From Saitoella complicata NRRL Y-17804 (taxonomy: Eukaryota; Ascomycota; Saitoellomycetes; Saitoellales; Saitoellaceae): DNA of 64,000 bases. A program made the translations under genes and the position numbers. The notes beneath the pieces are model-generated. The model was not told the origin of the DNA. It did not search any database and saw nothing but the letters and a program-made list of their open reading frames with translations. The DNA is taken from contig NW_017567001.1 in NCBI RefSeq assembly GCF_001661265.1, positions 372,001 to 436,000 on the forward strand. The letters run 5' to 3'. This document shows positions 52,452-62,384 of this stretch, piece by piece; within the stretch, counting starts at the first letter, position 1; every line of letters starts with the position of its first letter.

Positions 52452-54374
52452 CTAGGTGCTACTACTGCTGCCTTCGTCATTCGGCAGACTTATCCCCATC
52501 CTCGCAAGCAAATTCCCTCCTGGTCCTGCCAGTCCACCCTGACTTTTGAAACTTTCCAACATGTTCTTCGCAAGGTTGAAGTCAATGTCAAGCTCGCGGT
52601 CATCTTCATCTTCCTCTGTGGCAAAGGTCTGACCGATGCTCGTGCCGGCAAGCTCAGCGTCCATGGCATCCATGACATCCTGCAGGGACTTCTCCTCCTT
52701 GTCATCAACCTCCTCAAACCTAGCTTTACCCTTCCCCTTATCTGCCTTTCCGTCCCCTTCCGCTTTTTGGGCGACATTGGATGCTGGTGTGAAACCGGGC
52801 AGTTTCGCAAGATCCAGTGTTTCAGTCAACATCTTCATGAAGTCTTCCTCATTGAACTCCACATCACCATCTGCTGCATCAAAATCATCCGCATCCTCAT
52901 CTTCTTCATCAAAATCCTCATCGAAGAAGTCATCTTCAAACTCTGCGCCTTCAAACCCAGCATTCTCATTGTTCAAGAAATTGCCGAATTTATCCACCAT
53001 CTCCCGCAATTTTCTTGCGGTTCGTGACTCTTGTTCATCATCTTCTCCTTCCTCGTCTGTATACGCTGTCGCAGCACCTCTCCGCTCATCCAAGAGTTTC
53101 TCCAAGTCATCCTGATCCACCTCCATCCACTTGTCATCATCCGCTTCTGTATCCCACTTTTCAAGATCCTCATCAGAGGGTAATGGAGTTTCCTTCAATA
53201 TCCGCAACACCTGTCCAACAGGGGACGTGGCATCTTGCCGCTCAGCTGTCTTGACCTTCACAAATGCCTCCTTCGCCGTCTTCTCAACCTTCTTCCATCC
53301 CGCCGACCCCACCATCTCATCTCGGAAGAATCCTTGACCTTTCAGCTGATCAATGAACTTCGCCCACTTGGGATCACTTGCAAAGTCGTACTCCTCAACA
53401 TTGATCTCATCTCCGCGTTGGTCCACGACGGCCCCAGCACACATCATCTCAAATCCGCACGCGACCTTCATTCCTGTCTCAGCCTCCTCATATCCAGGTC
53501 TTCCTGGCCTGGGCATAACACCCGCGTTCACAAATGGTCTGGGTGGATCAAATCTCTGTCCTCTGATTTGGGCATAAAGTGTCTTTGTGAATCTTGCCGT
53601 AATAATGACACTATCATCTGGTGAAAACAATGTCATGCGTGAACATGCTGCAAGTGAGACAGCGTCGCGGGTGTAGAAAGCATCGATTGCAGGTGCGATG
53701 AGTTTTGGATTTGTGTGGAGGATTTGCGCGAGGCTTCTTGGTACTGTGATTCGTGCTCGGTGGAGGTGGTCGCGGGCTTCGGCTGGGTAGTCTTTTGTGC
53801 GGCTGAGGGCCTCCTTGGTGATCTTCTTGTCCACAAGCAATGTTGCTGATGCATTCCGGAGCACACTCAGGGCTTTCACCTGGCTTAACTCTTCATCATC
53901 AATACTTTTCTGAGCCTGCTCAGGGGGGATGATGACAACGTCGCCTTGTCGCAGCCATACTCGATTGTCCGCATTGTCAGGGTTCAGCCATCGAGGAAGG
54001 ACGTGAGCAGCTTCAATCAATAGAAACTCTCCATCTGTATCAGTCACCTGTATGCCGATGTCGTCAAACCTCATACTGAGCTGGTGTAGGATGTAGACAA
54101 TGAGCCATTCGTCATCAATGCATTCACCGAACTTCGTGGAGCCTTTCAGGCAGGGTTCACCATGACTTGTAGTCAGCTCCAGTCCAAACTCCTCCTTTTG
54201 CCAGATGTAATCCTTCAACCAAGGCTCATCCCTCATAGCGACTGCAGCTTGCTTCGCCTCGTTGAGCTTTGCTTCGCGTACCTCCTTACTGGTCACACCA
54301 TTGCCAACCATGAAGACAGTGTACTCTACAGCGTCCTCATTCCGCGCAGCATCGTACTTCCACAAGTCGTCCAT
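52452..54374 (-). CDS. Ecdysoneless/SGT1 family protein
   Basis: Single exon, 640 aa from MDDLWKYDAARNEDAVEYTVF; the frame continues upstream only with non-ATG codons. The ECD domain covers about residues 15-460, with blocks DEWLIVYILHQLSMRFDDI, DTDGEFLLIEAAHVLPRWL, NRVWLRQGDVVIIPP, and PVGQVLRILKETPLPSDEDLEKWD. The C-terminal 180 residues are very acidic (FDEDFDEEDEDADDFD). Family members are linked to spliceosome assembly through Prp8 and to R2TP chaperoning; this is known of animals and fission yeast and inferred here. It is not the Hsp90 co-chaperone also called Sgt1. Divergent from the Boi-type gene over 205 bp. Confidence 0.92.
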   Translation of the reverse strand: MDDLWKYDAARNEDAVEYTVFMVGNGVTSKEVREAKLNEAKQAAVAMRDEPWLKDYIWQKEEFGLELTTSHGEPCLKGSTKFGECIDDEWLIVYILHQLSMRFDDIGIQVTDTDGEFLLIEAAHVLPRWLNPDNADNRVWLRQGDVVIIPPEQAQKSIDDEELSQVKALSVLRNASATLLVDKKITKEALSRTKDYPAEARDHLHRARITVPRSLAQILHTNPKLIAPAIDAFYTRDAVSLAACSRMTLFSPDDSVIITARFTKTLYAQIRGQRFDPPRPFVNAGVMPRPGRPGYEEAETGMKVACGFEMMCAGAVVDQRGDEINVEEYDFASDPKWAKFIDQLKGQGFFRDEMVGSAGWKKVEKTAKEAFVKVKTAERQDATSPVGQVLRILKETPLPSDEDLEKWDTEADDDKWMEVDQDDLEKLLDERRGAATAYTDEEGEDDEQESRTARKLREMVDKFGNFLNNENAGFEGAEFEDDFFDEDFDEEDEDADDFDAADGDVEFNEEDFMKMLTETLDLAKLPGFTPASNVAQKAEGDGKADKGKGKARFEEVDDKEEKSLQDVMDAMDAELAGTSIGQTFATEEDEDDRELDIDFNLAKNMLESFKSQGGLAGPGGNLLARMGISLPNDEGSSSST

Positions 54375-54579
54375 TGCCTTCGACTGCTCAAGTCGTGCCC
54401 ATATGCTTCCTTGACCGGTCAGTTGGTCGCCTCTTCCAACGTTCCAAGTTCGACTTTGACGGCGCGGCCGTGGCTGCACTTTCTGGGCCCCGGGCGCTCC
54501 ACACGCAAGGACTCAACAACAACCAACCCCAACTTACGGCGTCGACCACGACAGCGACTAGAGAGCGAGAACAGACACG
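54375..54579. promoter_or_regulatory. Shared divergent promoter (ecdysoneless / Boi-type)
   Basis: 205 bp between opposed starts; no TATA box seen. Confidence 0.5.
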
Positions 54580-56796
54580 ATGGCGACGCGAATCGCAACT
54601 TATGACTTCCCCGGTACTACGGCTGATGAGTTACCACTGAGAGCAGGGGAGCGCGTGAAGGTTATCAAGAATGATGAGGGTTTCGGAGATGGGTGGTGGA
54701 TGGGGGTGAATGAGAGGGGTGAGACGGGGTTGTTCCCGGTTGTTTATACTGTTCCGGCAAGTGTGGCGAGCGCAAGTGGAGGGAGTGCTGGTGGGAGTAG
54801 GGAGGAGGAGACATTAGTCGATAGTCGGAGTGCGAGCTCGGCGAGTGGGAGTGCGGACAGGCCGTCGGTGGAGAGGACGAGTAGTGAGGCTGCTGTTGGC
54901 TTTACTATGACTGAAATTGACTCTGCAATCGAGGAATTGAGCGGACGGTCATCGCCTGGCGTATTCCTCCCTCACAACGACTTTGAAGACGACGTTCGCT
55001 CTTGGTCGCCGGAGAGCGTAGCGGAATGGATCGCGGCTGCCGGGTTCGAAGACGACGTCGCCGCAGCTTTTTTGGATAACGATATCTCCGGTGAGATCCT
55101 GTTGGAGCTTGATTCGGGGTCATTGAGGGATGAATTGGGGATTCGGAGTTTTGGGAAGAGATTCGAGATATTAAGGGCGATTGAGAGGTTGATGATGAGA
55201 AATGGAATGGAAGCGGAGTTGGATGTGCTCGGGATTGGTGGGGCGAGCCAGGAGAGTTTGCAGCCGCCCCTTGTGGAGATGAGGAGCGCGAGTCGGTTGA
55301 GTATGTTGGATGTGGCCGAGATGACACGGCCATCGACTTCTGGGACTGGGAGTACAGGGTCTGGAAGTGGGGATATTGTCAGGTCGCCTACGCTGCCGTT
55401 TCGGACTGAGTCTCCCGTGCCGGCATCGCCTGCTGCGACACATTTTACGAACAGTTCCCCGGTCTTGCCGCATTCGCCTTCGCTTAATTTTCGGGAGTCA
55501 CCGACGATCCCGTCGTTTGCGGCGCGTTCACCTAGGTTTTCGACATTTACGGATAAGAGTCCGAGGTTCAGTACCTATGATGCCCCACCGCGACCGCAGA
55601 GTATGGCATTGTCGCCTGGTCGGAAGCCGACGTTGAGCGCTGGTGATTCTGGGTTTGGTGGATCTATCCCAAACACCCCCGAGCTCGGAAGCGTCATGCC
55701 GCCCAGTCCTACGAAAAACCCGACACTGAATGCTGTGAGGGGCTTACACAGGAAGAGTGTCTCCATGTCGCAGGTATGGCGGAAGAGTACGTTGATCGAG
55801 GAAGAAGAAGCCGAGGGGCATTTACGGACGATGAGTGGAGAGACATTGCGGACGCCAGATGGCAGGGCGCTTGCGCACTGGAGGCAGCAGAGTAGTTTGG
55901 GAACGATCAAGCCTCCGACATTGTTAGATTTGGCGGAAGCTACTCCAAGGGAGAGTGAGGAGGATAATTCTATGCCGCCTCCGCCACCACCCAAGTCTCC
56001 GCGAACGAGGTCACGTAGTCCGGCGAAGTTTGCTGGGGCTGGGCATGCGAGGTCGAAGACGATTGATGCGAGTACGAATGCGGCAGCTGCCAACGCGCTC
56101 AGAAAGGCGAAGAGTCAGAACGCGATGCGCCCAACTCAGGTCCGGAAGAATACGTTGACGGGACTCGATAAGGGCTTGATTGAGCTCAGTGCTGCGAAGG
56201 CGAGTGTGAGTAGTGATTGTTGTGGGTGGATGAAGAAACGTGGGAAACACGGAGTGTGGAAGGCGAGGTATTTCTGTTTGAAGGGGACGAGGTTGGCGTA
56301 TTATTATTCTGACAAGGATACGAAGGAGAAAGGGTTGATCGATATCAAGAGTCATCGAGTACAGAGTGCGGTGGACGATATCCTCGTCGTTGGAGGCGGC
56401 AAGTTCTGTTTCAAGGTCGTGCCGCCGGCGCCTGGAGCAGCTAAAGCCGCCCTGACGTTCACACCGCCCAAAGTTCACTTCCTCGCCGTCGATAACCGCG
56501 AGGAAATGAAGAAATGGGTTGGAGCGTTGATGAAAGCGACGATTGTGAACGATACCACGGTTCCGGTTATTTCGTCTTGTACTACGCCGCTTGTGCCGTT
56601 GAAGAAGGCGCAGGAGATGAAGTTGGGGAGTCCGCAGTTGGATTATTTGCCGCAATTTGAGGGGTTGGGGGGGAGTGGGTTGGGGATTCCGAAGGAGTTG
56701 ATTAGGGGAGTTAGTGAGGGGAGTGTTGCTACGTTGAGTAGTGTTGGGAGGAGGGAGAAGCATGAGTTGGCGAGGACGGGGAGTGAACCGCTCTGA
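54580..56796 (+). CDS. Boi1/Boi2/Pob1-type polarity protein (SH3-SAM-PH)
   Basis: Single exon, 738 aa. SH3 at residues about 1-58 (TYDFPGTTADELPLRAGERVKV, DGWWMGVNERGETGLFP). SAM at about 139-205 (WSPESVAEWIAAAGFEDDV, ILLELDSGSLRDELGI). A Ser/Pro-rich middle with repeated SPRF motifs (ARSPRFSTFTDKSPRFSTYD) follows. PH at about 545-660 (CCGWMKKRGKHGVWKARYFCLKGTRL) with a roughly 20-residue Pro/Ala insertion before the last strands. Boi proteins bind Cdc42-GTP, formin and exocyst at sites of polarised growth and stimulate fusion of secretory vesicles. Strong G-ending codon bias throughout, unlike most neighbours. Confidence 0.95.
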   Translation: MATRIATYDFPGTTADELPLRAGERVKVIKNDEGFGDGWWMGVNERGETGLFPVVYTVPASVASASGGSAGGSREEETLVDSRSASSASGSADRPSVERTSSEAAVGFTMTEIDSAIEELSGRSSPGVFLPHNDFEDDVRSWSPESVAEWIAAAGFEDDVAAAFLDNDISGEILLELDSGSLRDELGIRSFGKRFEILRAIERLMMRNGMEAELDVLGIGGASQESLQPPLVEMRSASRLSMLDVAEMTRPSTSGTGSTGSGSGDIVRSPTLPFRTESPVPASPAATHFTNSSPVLPHSPSLNFRESPTIPSFAARSPRFSTFTDKSPRFSTYDAPPRPQSMALSPGRKPTLSAGDSGFGGSIPNTPELGSVMPPSPTKNPTLNAVRGLHRKSVSMSQVWRKSTLIEEEEAEGHLRTMSGETLRTPDGRALAHWRQQSSLGTIKPPTLLDLAEATPRESEEDNSMPPPPPPKSPRTRSRSPAKFAGAGHARSKTIDASTNAAAANALRKAKSQNAMRPTQVRKNTLTGLDKGLIELSAAKASVSSDCCGWMKKRGKHGVWKARYFCLKGTRLAYYYSDKDTKEKGLIDIKSHRVQSAVDDILVVGGGKFCFKVVPPAPGAAKAALTFTPPKVHFLAVDNREEMKKWVGALMKATIVNDTTVPVISSCTTPLVPLKKAQEMKLGSPQLDYLPQFEGLGGSGLGIPKELIRGVSEGSVATLSSVGRREKHELARTGSEPL

Positions 56797-57485
56797 GAGA
56801 AGGTATGGAGAATTTCGAGTGGATCTACAGGGTGGACTTTTTGGTTTGAGTTTTCTGGGGGAAACCGTTGGATGGAGGGAAGGGATATTGGTGTTCCTGG
56901 AGTTATGTTTTGCCTTTCTCGGCGGGTGTTTTACGTTCTTTTAGTCATGGACGGTGGAGATACTGTGAATAATGTTACGTTTTATTCTTATCTGAAATCT
57001 TCACAAGCCCTCAGGTGAGCCCGTGTAATACCCAATTCGAGAGTGGTCACGGATGTAGTTTACAATCAATCTCAGGCAAACCCCGCCGCATGTGAAATGA
57101 TCGCGGACGAGCAACGCAACTTGAACCATACACTCATCTCCTGGTAGGTGGATGACAGAAATGAACCTTTTCATTGGAAGTACGGTCGTAAATATCAGAA
57201 TCAGAGAGTGAAGCAGCAGTACGCAACGATGACAAAAACGCGGCGGGGAAGTTGCTTGGTTCTGACGCATAACCCTTCGTCCGCTACCTATGTGGGTCAA
57301 ATGGCGCAAGCGTTACACGGTTCGGGTGCTTGATACTTCGTCAGTTCATCTGAATAAAAACGATTGCATGATTCAAAGAAAGTCATATTGCACCAGTACA
57401 TCAAATGAAGGACAAAGTCGCACGCGAGATCCCGCGAACATGACCAGCATGCTCTAAACCGACGTCCCTCACATCCACAACTCTT
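56797..57485. other. Long convergent 3' spacer
   Basis: 689 bp between two converging genes, longer than the other 3'-3' gaps (140-360 bp). Open frames on both strands show no family features. No tRNA or repeat seen. A short unannotated transcript is possible but not supported. Confidence 0.45.
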
Positions 57486-57991
57486 CTAAGCCTTCTCACC
57501 GCCCTTCTCTCCTTTCATGACATCCCTTGCAAGCAACCCTTCCTCTCCGCTAGCCCATCCCCAAGCCCAAACACTCGCAGCAATAAAGTAATATATCGCC
57601 GGATTGGTTGTTTGATACATCAAGATGCAGGGCAAGACGAACAACATGTACGCAACAGCTTTCGCAATCATGGACCTGGGCCAGTAAGGCGACAAGGATG
57701 ACCAAGCGGCCGAGTTTAGGTCATGACGGTTCGGGTATTCCACGGCGATGGTCGCTAGTCCGAGGATGAAGTTGATTGTTTGGAGTACTGGAATGGGCTT
57801 GACGGCCAGGTCGAAAATACTGGAGGCTTATTAGCACGGAACGGACAGCTCAGGTAGTAGATCACGTACGGCGTAAGCATGTCAAAGAAAGCCTTTGGGT
57901 AAGCGTAACCCCACAGTGCCGCCCACACTTGGTAAACCGCAGCCGTGAGAGTGATGAGACGGGCAAGGTCAGTCTTGATGAGATTCCCCAT
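57486..57991 (-). CDS. Small conserved fungal membrane protein, function unknown
   Basis: Two exons, complement(join(57486..57819,57870..57991)), 151 aa; the 50-nt intron joins FFDMLTP to IFDLAVKPIPVLQ. Four hydrophobic segments: ARLITLTAAVYQVWAALWGY, IPVLQTINFILGLATIAVEYP, AKAVAYMLFVLPCILMYQ and PAIYYFIAASVWAWGWA. The conserved-looking RHDLNSAAWSSLSPYWPRS lies between segments 2 and 3. I recall similar uncharacterised proteins across ascomycetes but cannot give a function. The C-terminus is short and basic. It is divergent from the NADPH oxidase gene. Confidence 0.8.
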
Positions 57992-58540
57992 GGTCCTTAG
58001 TTGATAAAGTAGAGAAAGTCGACGAAGTTTATCAGACGACGTAACACGACGTAAGGTCGAGGATTGACGAAAAAAGACCGAGGGAAGGCCAGAGAGAGTC
58101 GTGCGAACTTCGTACCAGCGAAGTCCTGAGAAGTGAATGAAGTGCGACCAGCGCTTGGAGAGTCAAGAGTACGATGGATGTTGGACTGTTGGACTGACCA
58201 GCAGGACGACGACTGATTATATTTCGCCGCAGTGCTTGGGTTAAGCCCCGGGGTTTCACGACACGCGTTCCGTCCTCGACCTTGCGTCGGGCGCCGCGCA
58301 AGCTTGCAGGCCTCGTATACTGCTGTGTGCAAAATATCCGAGATCCATACTCGAGGAATGCAAGGCAACGTCTTAGGTGGCCATGGGTGAGCTTACATAA
58401 AGGCCTCCTCCGTCCAGTTGTCGGAGCCACCCAAACGCAAACTTCGAGGTAGTCGCTGGTCCATTACCACCCTTCTCCTACCTCCTCTTCACTTCGTCGC
58501 CGGCTCGACTTTCTTTCCTTCTACCGCTGGTCGGTTCATC
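57992..58540. promoter_or_regulatory. Shared divergent promoter (membrane protein / NADPH oxidase)
   Basis: 549 bp between opposed starts. The right-hand 120 bp is in frame with the oxidase but contains no ATG; an upstream oxidase exon could lie here. Confidence 0.5.
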
Positions 58541-60154
58541 ATGAAGTTCACAATCCGTTCCATCTTGTTTTACTTCTTCTGGTACGGCTCCCATATCGGG
58601 CTCTTCGCATATGGCTGGTGGGCACAGGCCACGAACACCCGTCTCGCCGGTCTGAACACACTCAAGTTCTCTGTCTGGTCTTCTCGTGGAGCAGGCCTTT
58701 GTCTCGCCTACGACGGGGCTCTCATTCTGCTTCCCGTCTGCCGCACTCTCGTTCGCTGGGTCAGACCAAAAGCTAAATGGCTCCCTCTGGATGAGAACCT
58801 CTGGTTTCACCGTCAGGTTGCCTATCAGATTGTGGTCTGGGCCATCGTTCACACCACAGCTCACTACGTCAACTTTTACAATGTCGAGAAGACACAGATT
58901 CGCCCGGTCAAGGCCTGGCAGATTCACTACACGGAAGCCGGAGGCATTACCGGACACGTCATGTTGCTCTGCATGGTCTTGATGTACACAACCGCCCATC
59001 ACTCCATTCGAAAGCAGTGTTTCGAGGCTTTTTGGTACACGCATCACCTGGCGTTTATCTTCCTGCTTGCACTGTATACCCATGCGACAGGCTGCTTCGT
59101 CCGCGATACAGCTCAACCTTTCTCTCCCTTCGCCGGCAAGAACTTCTGGAATCACTGTCTCGGATATGAGGGCTGGCGGTTTACACTCTGGGGATTCGGA
59201 TTCTATCTTCTTGAACGTCTCGCTCGGGTTGTGCGTTCGCGTAAACCGACGAATATCTCGAAAGTCGTCATGCACCCCCAAGGCGTGATCGAGTTGCAGT
59301 TCGTCAAACCCAGCTTCAACTATACTTCTGGACAATGGCTTTTCCTTAACGTTCCGGCGGTGAGCAAGCACCAATGGCATCCCTTTACGATCACGTCTGC
59401 ACCTGCGGATCCATACGTGAGCGTTCATGTTCGTCAAGTTGGTGATTGGACACGCAGTCTTGGTTCGCTGCTCGGTATCGACGAGAAAACGCTAGGAATA
59501 TCCGATGGTGTCGAGATGGCCTTACAGAACGGTCGTGCATTGCCAAAAATCATGGTTGACGGTCCCTTTGGTGCACCGGCTGAAGATGTCGAGACGAAGG
59601 AGATTGCGGTCCTGGTCGGCGCAGGTATCGGCGTAACTCCCTGGGCCTCCGTCCTCAAGAACATCTGGCACAACCGCCGTCTTTACATGCAAGGCCGCCG
59701 TTCCAAAGCCTCTCCTCTTCGCCGCATCGAGTTCGTCTGGATTTGCAGAGATATCGCCTCGTTCGAATGGTTCCAGGTTCTCTTGTCTGCGCTTGAACGG
59801 GACTTGGGAGAGATTGAAGATCTTCAGCTTAATATACACATCTACCTGACACAGCGTCTTGACACGGACACGGCTGCGAACATCATGATCAATTCTGCGG
59901 GCGCGCAGACTGATCCCCTCACGCGCCTTCGCGCTCGTACGCGCTTCGGGCGTCCGAATTGGAGTTCGATTTTCTTGGGCATGAGGGAAGGCATCGAGAG
60001 GGGCACTTACCTCCCCGGGCGGGAGGGAAGCTTGAAGACAGAAGTCGGTGTTTACTTTTGCGGACCCGGGCCTCTTGGGAAGACGCTGAAGGAGGAGGCA
60101 AAGAAAGCAAGCAGCGAGGAGGTTGTTTTTCCATTTTGGAAGGAGCACTTTTAA
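58541..60154 (+). CDS. NADPH oxidase, fungal NoxA type
   Basis: Single exon, 537 aa from MKFTIRSILFYFFWYGSH. Six membrane segments carry the two heme pairs: His in WFHRQVAYQIVVWAIVHTTAH and His in HVMLLCMVLMYTTAHH / FWYTHHLAFIF. RLAGLNTLKFSVWSSRGAGL is typical of NOX enzymes. The FAD site is HPFTITSAP; NADPH sites are VGAGIGVTPWASVLK, FVWICRD and VYFCGPGPLG, and the C-terminus ends KEHF. There are no EF hands, so it is the NoxA/B class, which needs NoxR and Rac. The length and start fit NoxA. It makes superoxide that controls hyphal growth, fusion and sexual development. Confidence 0.94.
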   Translation: MKFTIRSILFYFFWYGSHIGLFAYGWWAQATNTRLAGLNTLKFSVWSSRGAGLCLAYDGALILLPVCRTLVRWVRPKAKWLPLDENLWFHRQVAYQIVVWAIVHTTAHYVNFYNVEKTQIRPVKAWQIHYTEAGGITGHVMLLCMVLMYTTAHHSIRKQCFEAFWYTHHLAFIFLLALYTHATGCFVRDTAQPFSPFAGKNFWNHCLGYEGWRFTLWGFGFYLLERLARVVRSRKPTNISKVVMHPQGVIELQFVKPSFNYTSGQWLFLNVPAVSKHQWHPFTITSAPADPYVSVHVRQVGDWTRSLGSLLGIDEKTLGISDGVEMALQNGRALPKIMVDGPFGAPAEDVETKEIAVLVGAGIGVTPWASVLKNIWHNRRLYMQGRRSKASPLRRIEFVWICRDIASFEWFQVLLSALERDLGEIEDLQLNIHIYLTQRLDTDTAANIMINSAGAQTDPLTRLRARTRFGRPNWSSIFLGMREGIERGTYLPGREGSLKTEVGVYFCGPGPLGKTLKEEAKKASSEEVVFPFWKEHF

Positions 60155-60311
60155 GTCTCTCATTTCGTGCATAGGATGGCGGGATGGTGAGGAGAAAGAT
60201 GGTCAACGCTGGTCGTTAGCCGTTGTTCTGCTTTATTTAGGTATATTCAGCAATGTGGGAACGCATATCTTTGTGCAAGCAGATGTGTTGTTTGCCATGA
60301 ATATATTTTAT

Positions 60312-62189
60312 TCACTGAACTATTGTTTTCGGCGTTTCATCAGCATTCGCATCTTGCGATTGTTGCTGCGCGTGAACCGAAGCCTGATCATGATCAGCTG
60401 CAACATCTTTGGACGACCCGGACAATTTCACGTCCTCGCTTTCTTTCTCAGCGAGTCTCTTTTCCCATTCAGTAATCCACTCGGGTATCTTACCCGAGTT
60501 AGGCTTCTCATACGCCTTACGAATCCGTCCAAGATACTTTCGCAGTGCGTGCTCCACGTCCTCGTTTGCTTTCTCAGCGAGTTTATTCTCCCATTCAGGG
60601 ATCCATTCGGGTATCGGACCTGAAGCCTTCTTATACGCCTGACGAATCCGGCTAAGAACCCTTGGCAGTATGTGCTCGGAGTCTGCCTTTTTGAACACTG
60701 CCGTGCGAAGAGCAAGAAAGTCCTTCACGTCTACAAGGCCTTCTCGGCGTTCTTCAAGAACGGCCCAGCACTCTCCAATGGTCTTCCACGGAACTCTATC
60801 ATCCCACTGAAAACTCCAGAGAAGAGCCTTGTATATTTGGGGGTGACTAGGGTCGAGACCATCATCTGCCATGTCCTTTAGTAGATCGAATCCCTTCGTA
60901 TAATCTCCGCTGTCTTTTACATATCCCTGTATGAGAATGGCGTACAGGTGGTAGTTCAAGAGTTTAGTTTCTCTGAGCGTCTGAACAAGCCCCTTGATCA
61001 TCCATCCAATGTGTTCCGGACTGAGATGCATCAAAGTGAAAAGGCTATGAATGACTATCGAGATATGCTGCACAGGGACCGGGTGAGAGGCAAGACGAGC
61101 GTTGGTGTCAATGATTTCCATGAACATCTTCACTTTCCGTTCGGCGGCTGCCATCTCTGTGGTATCGGATGGCGCGGGTAAATCACGAACAGCCACCAGA
61201 AGTGTGGTAATGAGTGGCGGACGCAGAGAAATATTGACCTGAGCAGCTTTCTTCCACACAACCCAGGCTGCGTCCACAGAGGAAGCTTCCCCGACACGTT
61301 CCGGCTGTAGATAGAAAGAAAGCATGTGCTCGAAAGGGATGGGTGACAGTGCACCACGGTCGCCGGCATATTCCTCGATAAGGAGGGTCAAAGTATCCAT
61401 GGCTTCGACGTGTTGACCATAACGAATTTTCGCCGAAACCACGCCCGAGTAAAACAATGCAGTTGGTGGTAGTTTTCTTGTGTGGACTTCATCGATCAGT
61501 GCGTTAACTTCCTCTATAGATTTGTCGCGAAAGTGAATGAGTGCTGCTCCATAAACTTTAGAATCAACATATCCGGCTATGTCTACGCCGGGAGGTTCAG
61601 ATTCGAATTCCCGCGGTGGATTGGGCAGCGCTCTTGCGTATTCCCAAATCTGCGAAGCTTGTGCTGAAAGTCCGAGTTTTGTGAAGATACTCATCAAGTG
61701 CACAAATACCATTGACCCAGACGGGACTATTTTCTCCACGATATCATTGACAAGTATCTCAAGGAGCTCAAGAGGCATTTCAGAAATCGGGATATGCTGC
61801 ATTGCCCTGCACATTCGGGCGATGTCCCCAGCCCGGAGAAGACCGACATCATGAAGTTTAAGATATAATTTCTCATATTGATGAACTTCATTGCTCGTGA
61901 CATAATCCCGGAAACGCTCGAGTTCGCGGGAAAACGCACCTTCCGCAACCTCGGGCAGGTTAGAAGCTGTGGACCAGTCAATGCCACCCGAAGGGCGCAC
62001 CCGTGCCCGTCCTTTGAATCCTCTACCGGGCGGTCGCGGTCTTTCATGTGGCGCTGACTGATGATTAGAGCGCACAGGCCTGACGTTTGCGCAACAGCTC
62101 AAAGCAGGGATCACCGGCCTCGCTGAAGAAAGCTTAGGCTGCGCAACAAGACGGCCGACACCTCGCAATCCTGGCGTTCCTAGGACCAT
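60312..62189 (-). CDS. Mitochondrial helical-repeat (PPR-like) protein
   Basis: Single exon, 625 aa. The first 70 residues are Arg/Ser/Pro-rich without acidic residues (MVLGTPGLRGVGRLVAQP...RPPGRGFKGRARVRPSGG), a convincing presequence. The body is a chain of antiparallel helices with PPR-like spacing (VYGAALIHFRDKSIEEVNALIDEV; ALFYSGVVSAKIRYGQHVEAMDTL; LYAILIQGYVKDSGDYTKGFDLLKDM). I cannot place it in a named family; a role in mitochondrial RNA or respiratory-complex assembly is only a guess. The C-terminus holds two tandem copies of a roughly 42-residue unit ending IPEWI.EWE..LAEK..EDV, then a Gln/Asp/Ala tail. Divergent from Nup85 over 195 bp. Confidence 0.7.
   Translation of the reverse strand: MVLGTPGLRGVGRLVAQPKLSSARPVIPALSCCANVRPVRSNHQSAPHERPRPPGRGFKGRARVRPSGGIDWSTASNLPEVAEGAFSRELERFRDYVTSNEVHQYEKLYLKLHDVGLLRAGDIARMCRAMQHIPISEMPLELLEILVNDIVEKIVPSGSMVFVHLMSIFTKLGLSAQASQIWEYARALPNPPREFESEPPGVDIAGYVDSKVYGAALIHFRDKSIEEVNALIDEVHTRKLPPTALFYSGVVSAKIRYGQHVEAMDTLTLLIEEYAGDRGALSPIPFEHMLSFYLQPERVGEASSVDAAWVVWKKAAQVNISLRPPLITTLLVAVRDLPAPSDTTEMAAAERKVKMFMEIIDTNARLASHPVPVQHISIVIHSLFTLMHLSPEHIGWMIKGLVQTLRETKLLNYHLYAILIQGYVKDSGDYTKGFDLLKDMADDGLDPSHPQIYKALLWSFQWDDRVPWKTIGECWAVLEERREGLVDVKDFLALRTAVFKKADSEHILPRVLSRIRQAYKKASGPIPEWIPEWENKLAEKANEDVEHALRKYLGRIRKAYEKPNSGKIPEWITEWEKRLAEKESEDVKLSGSSKDVAADHDQASVHAQQQSQDANADETPKTIVQ
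60420..60670 (-). repeat. Internal tandem duplication, two copies of about 125 bp
   Basis: Two adjacent segments of the PPR-like gene encode HILPRVLSRIRQAYKKASG...IPEWIPEWENKLAEK and HALRKYLGRIRKAYEKPNSG...IPEWITEWEKRLAEK. DNA words such as TTTCTCAGCGAG and CCCATTCAG recur on the plus strand at about 125-bp spacing. Confidence 0.75.
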
Positions 62190-62384
62190 TGCAAGAACTC
62201 GCTTACTTGCTGACGTGAAGGCGAGGTCGCGGATAGGTATTTTCGAAAGCCCTTCATCGCACGTACACTAGATATTTCTTGCGGGGCCCAGAAATCCGGC
62301 GTATCTGCACTGAGCTGCGGGTGTCGGTAGGGGTACAAACACTACACCAAGAGGAACCCTGGGGACCGCTCAACTGAGATCACC
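62190..62384. promoter_or_regulatory. Shared divergent promoter (PPR-like / Nup85)
   Basis: 195 bp between opposed starts; no TATA box recognised. Confidence 0.5.

Noticed and set aside
58418-58540. N-terminal extension of the NADPH oxidase
   Set aside because: Frame is open but has no ATG; NOX proteins of this class start close to the first membrane segment as at 58541.
58478-59437. 319-codon antisense frame opposite the NADPH oxidase
   Set aside because: Composition is explained by reading the opposite strand of a C-ending gene; sense strand has all NOX motifs.
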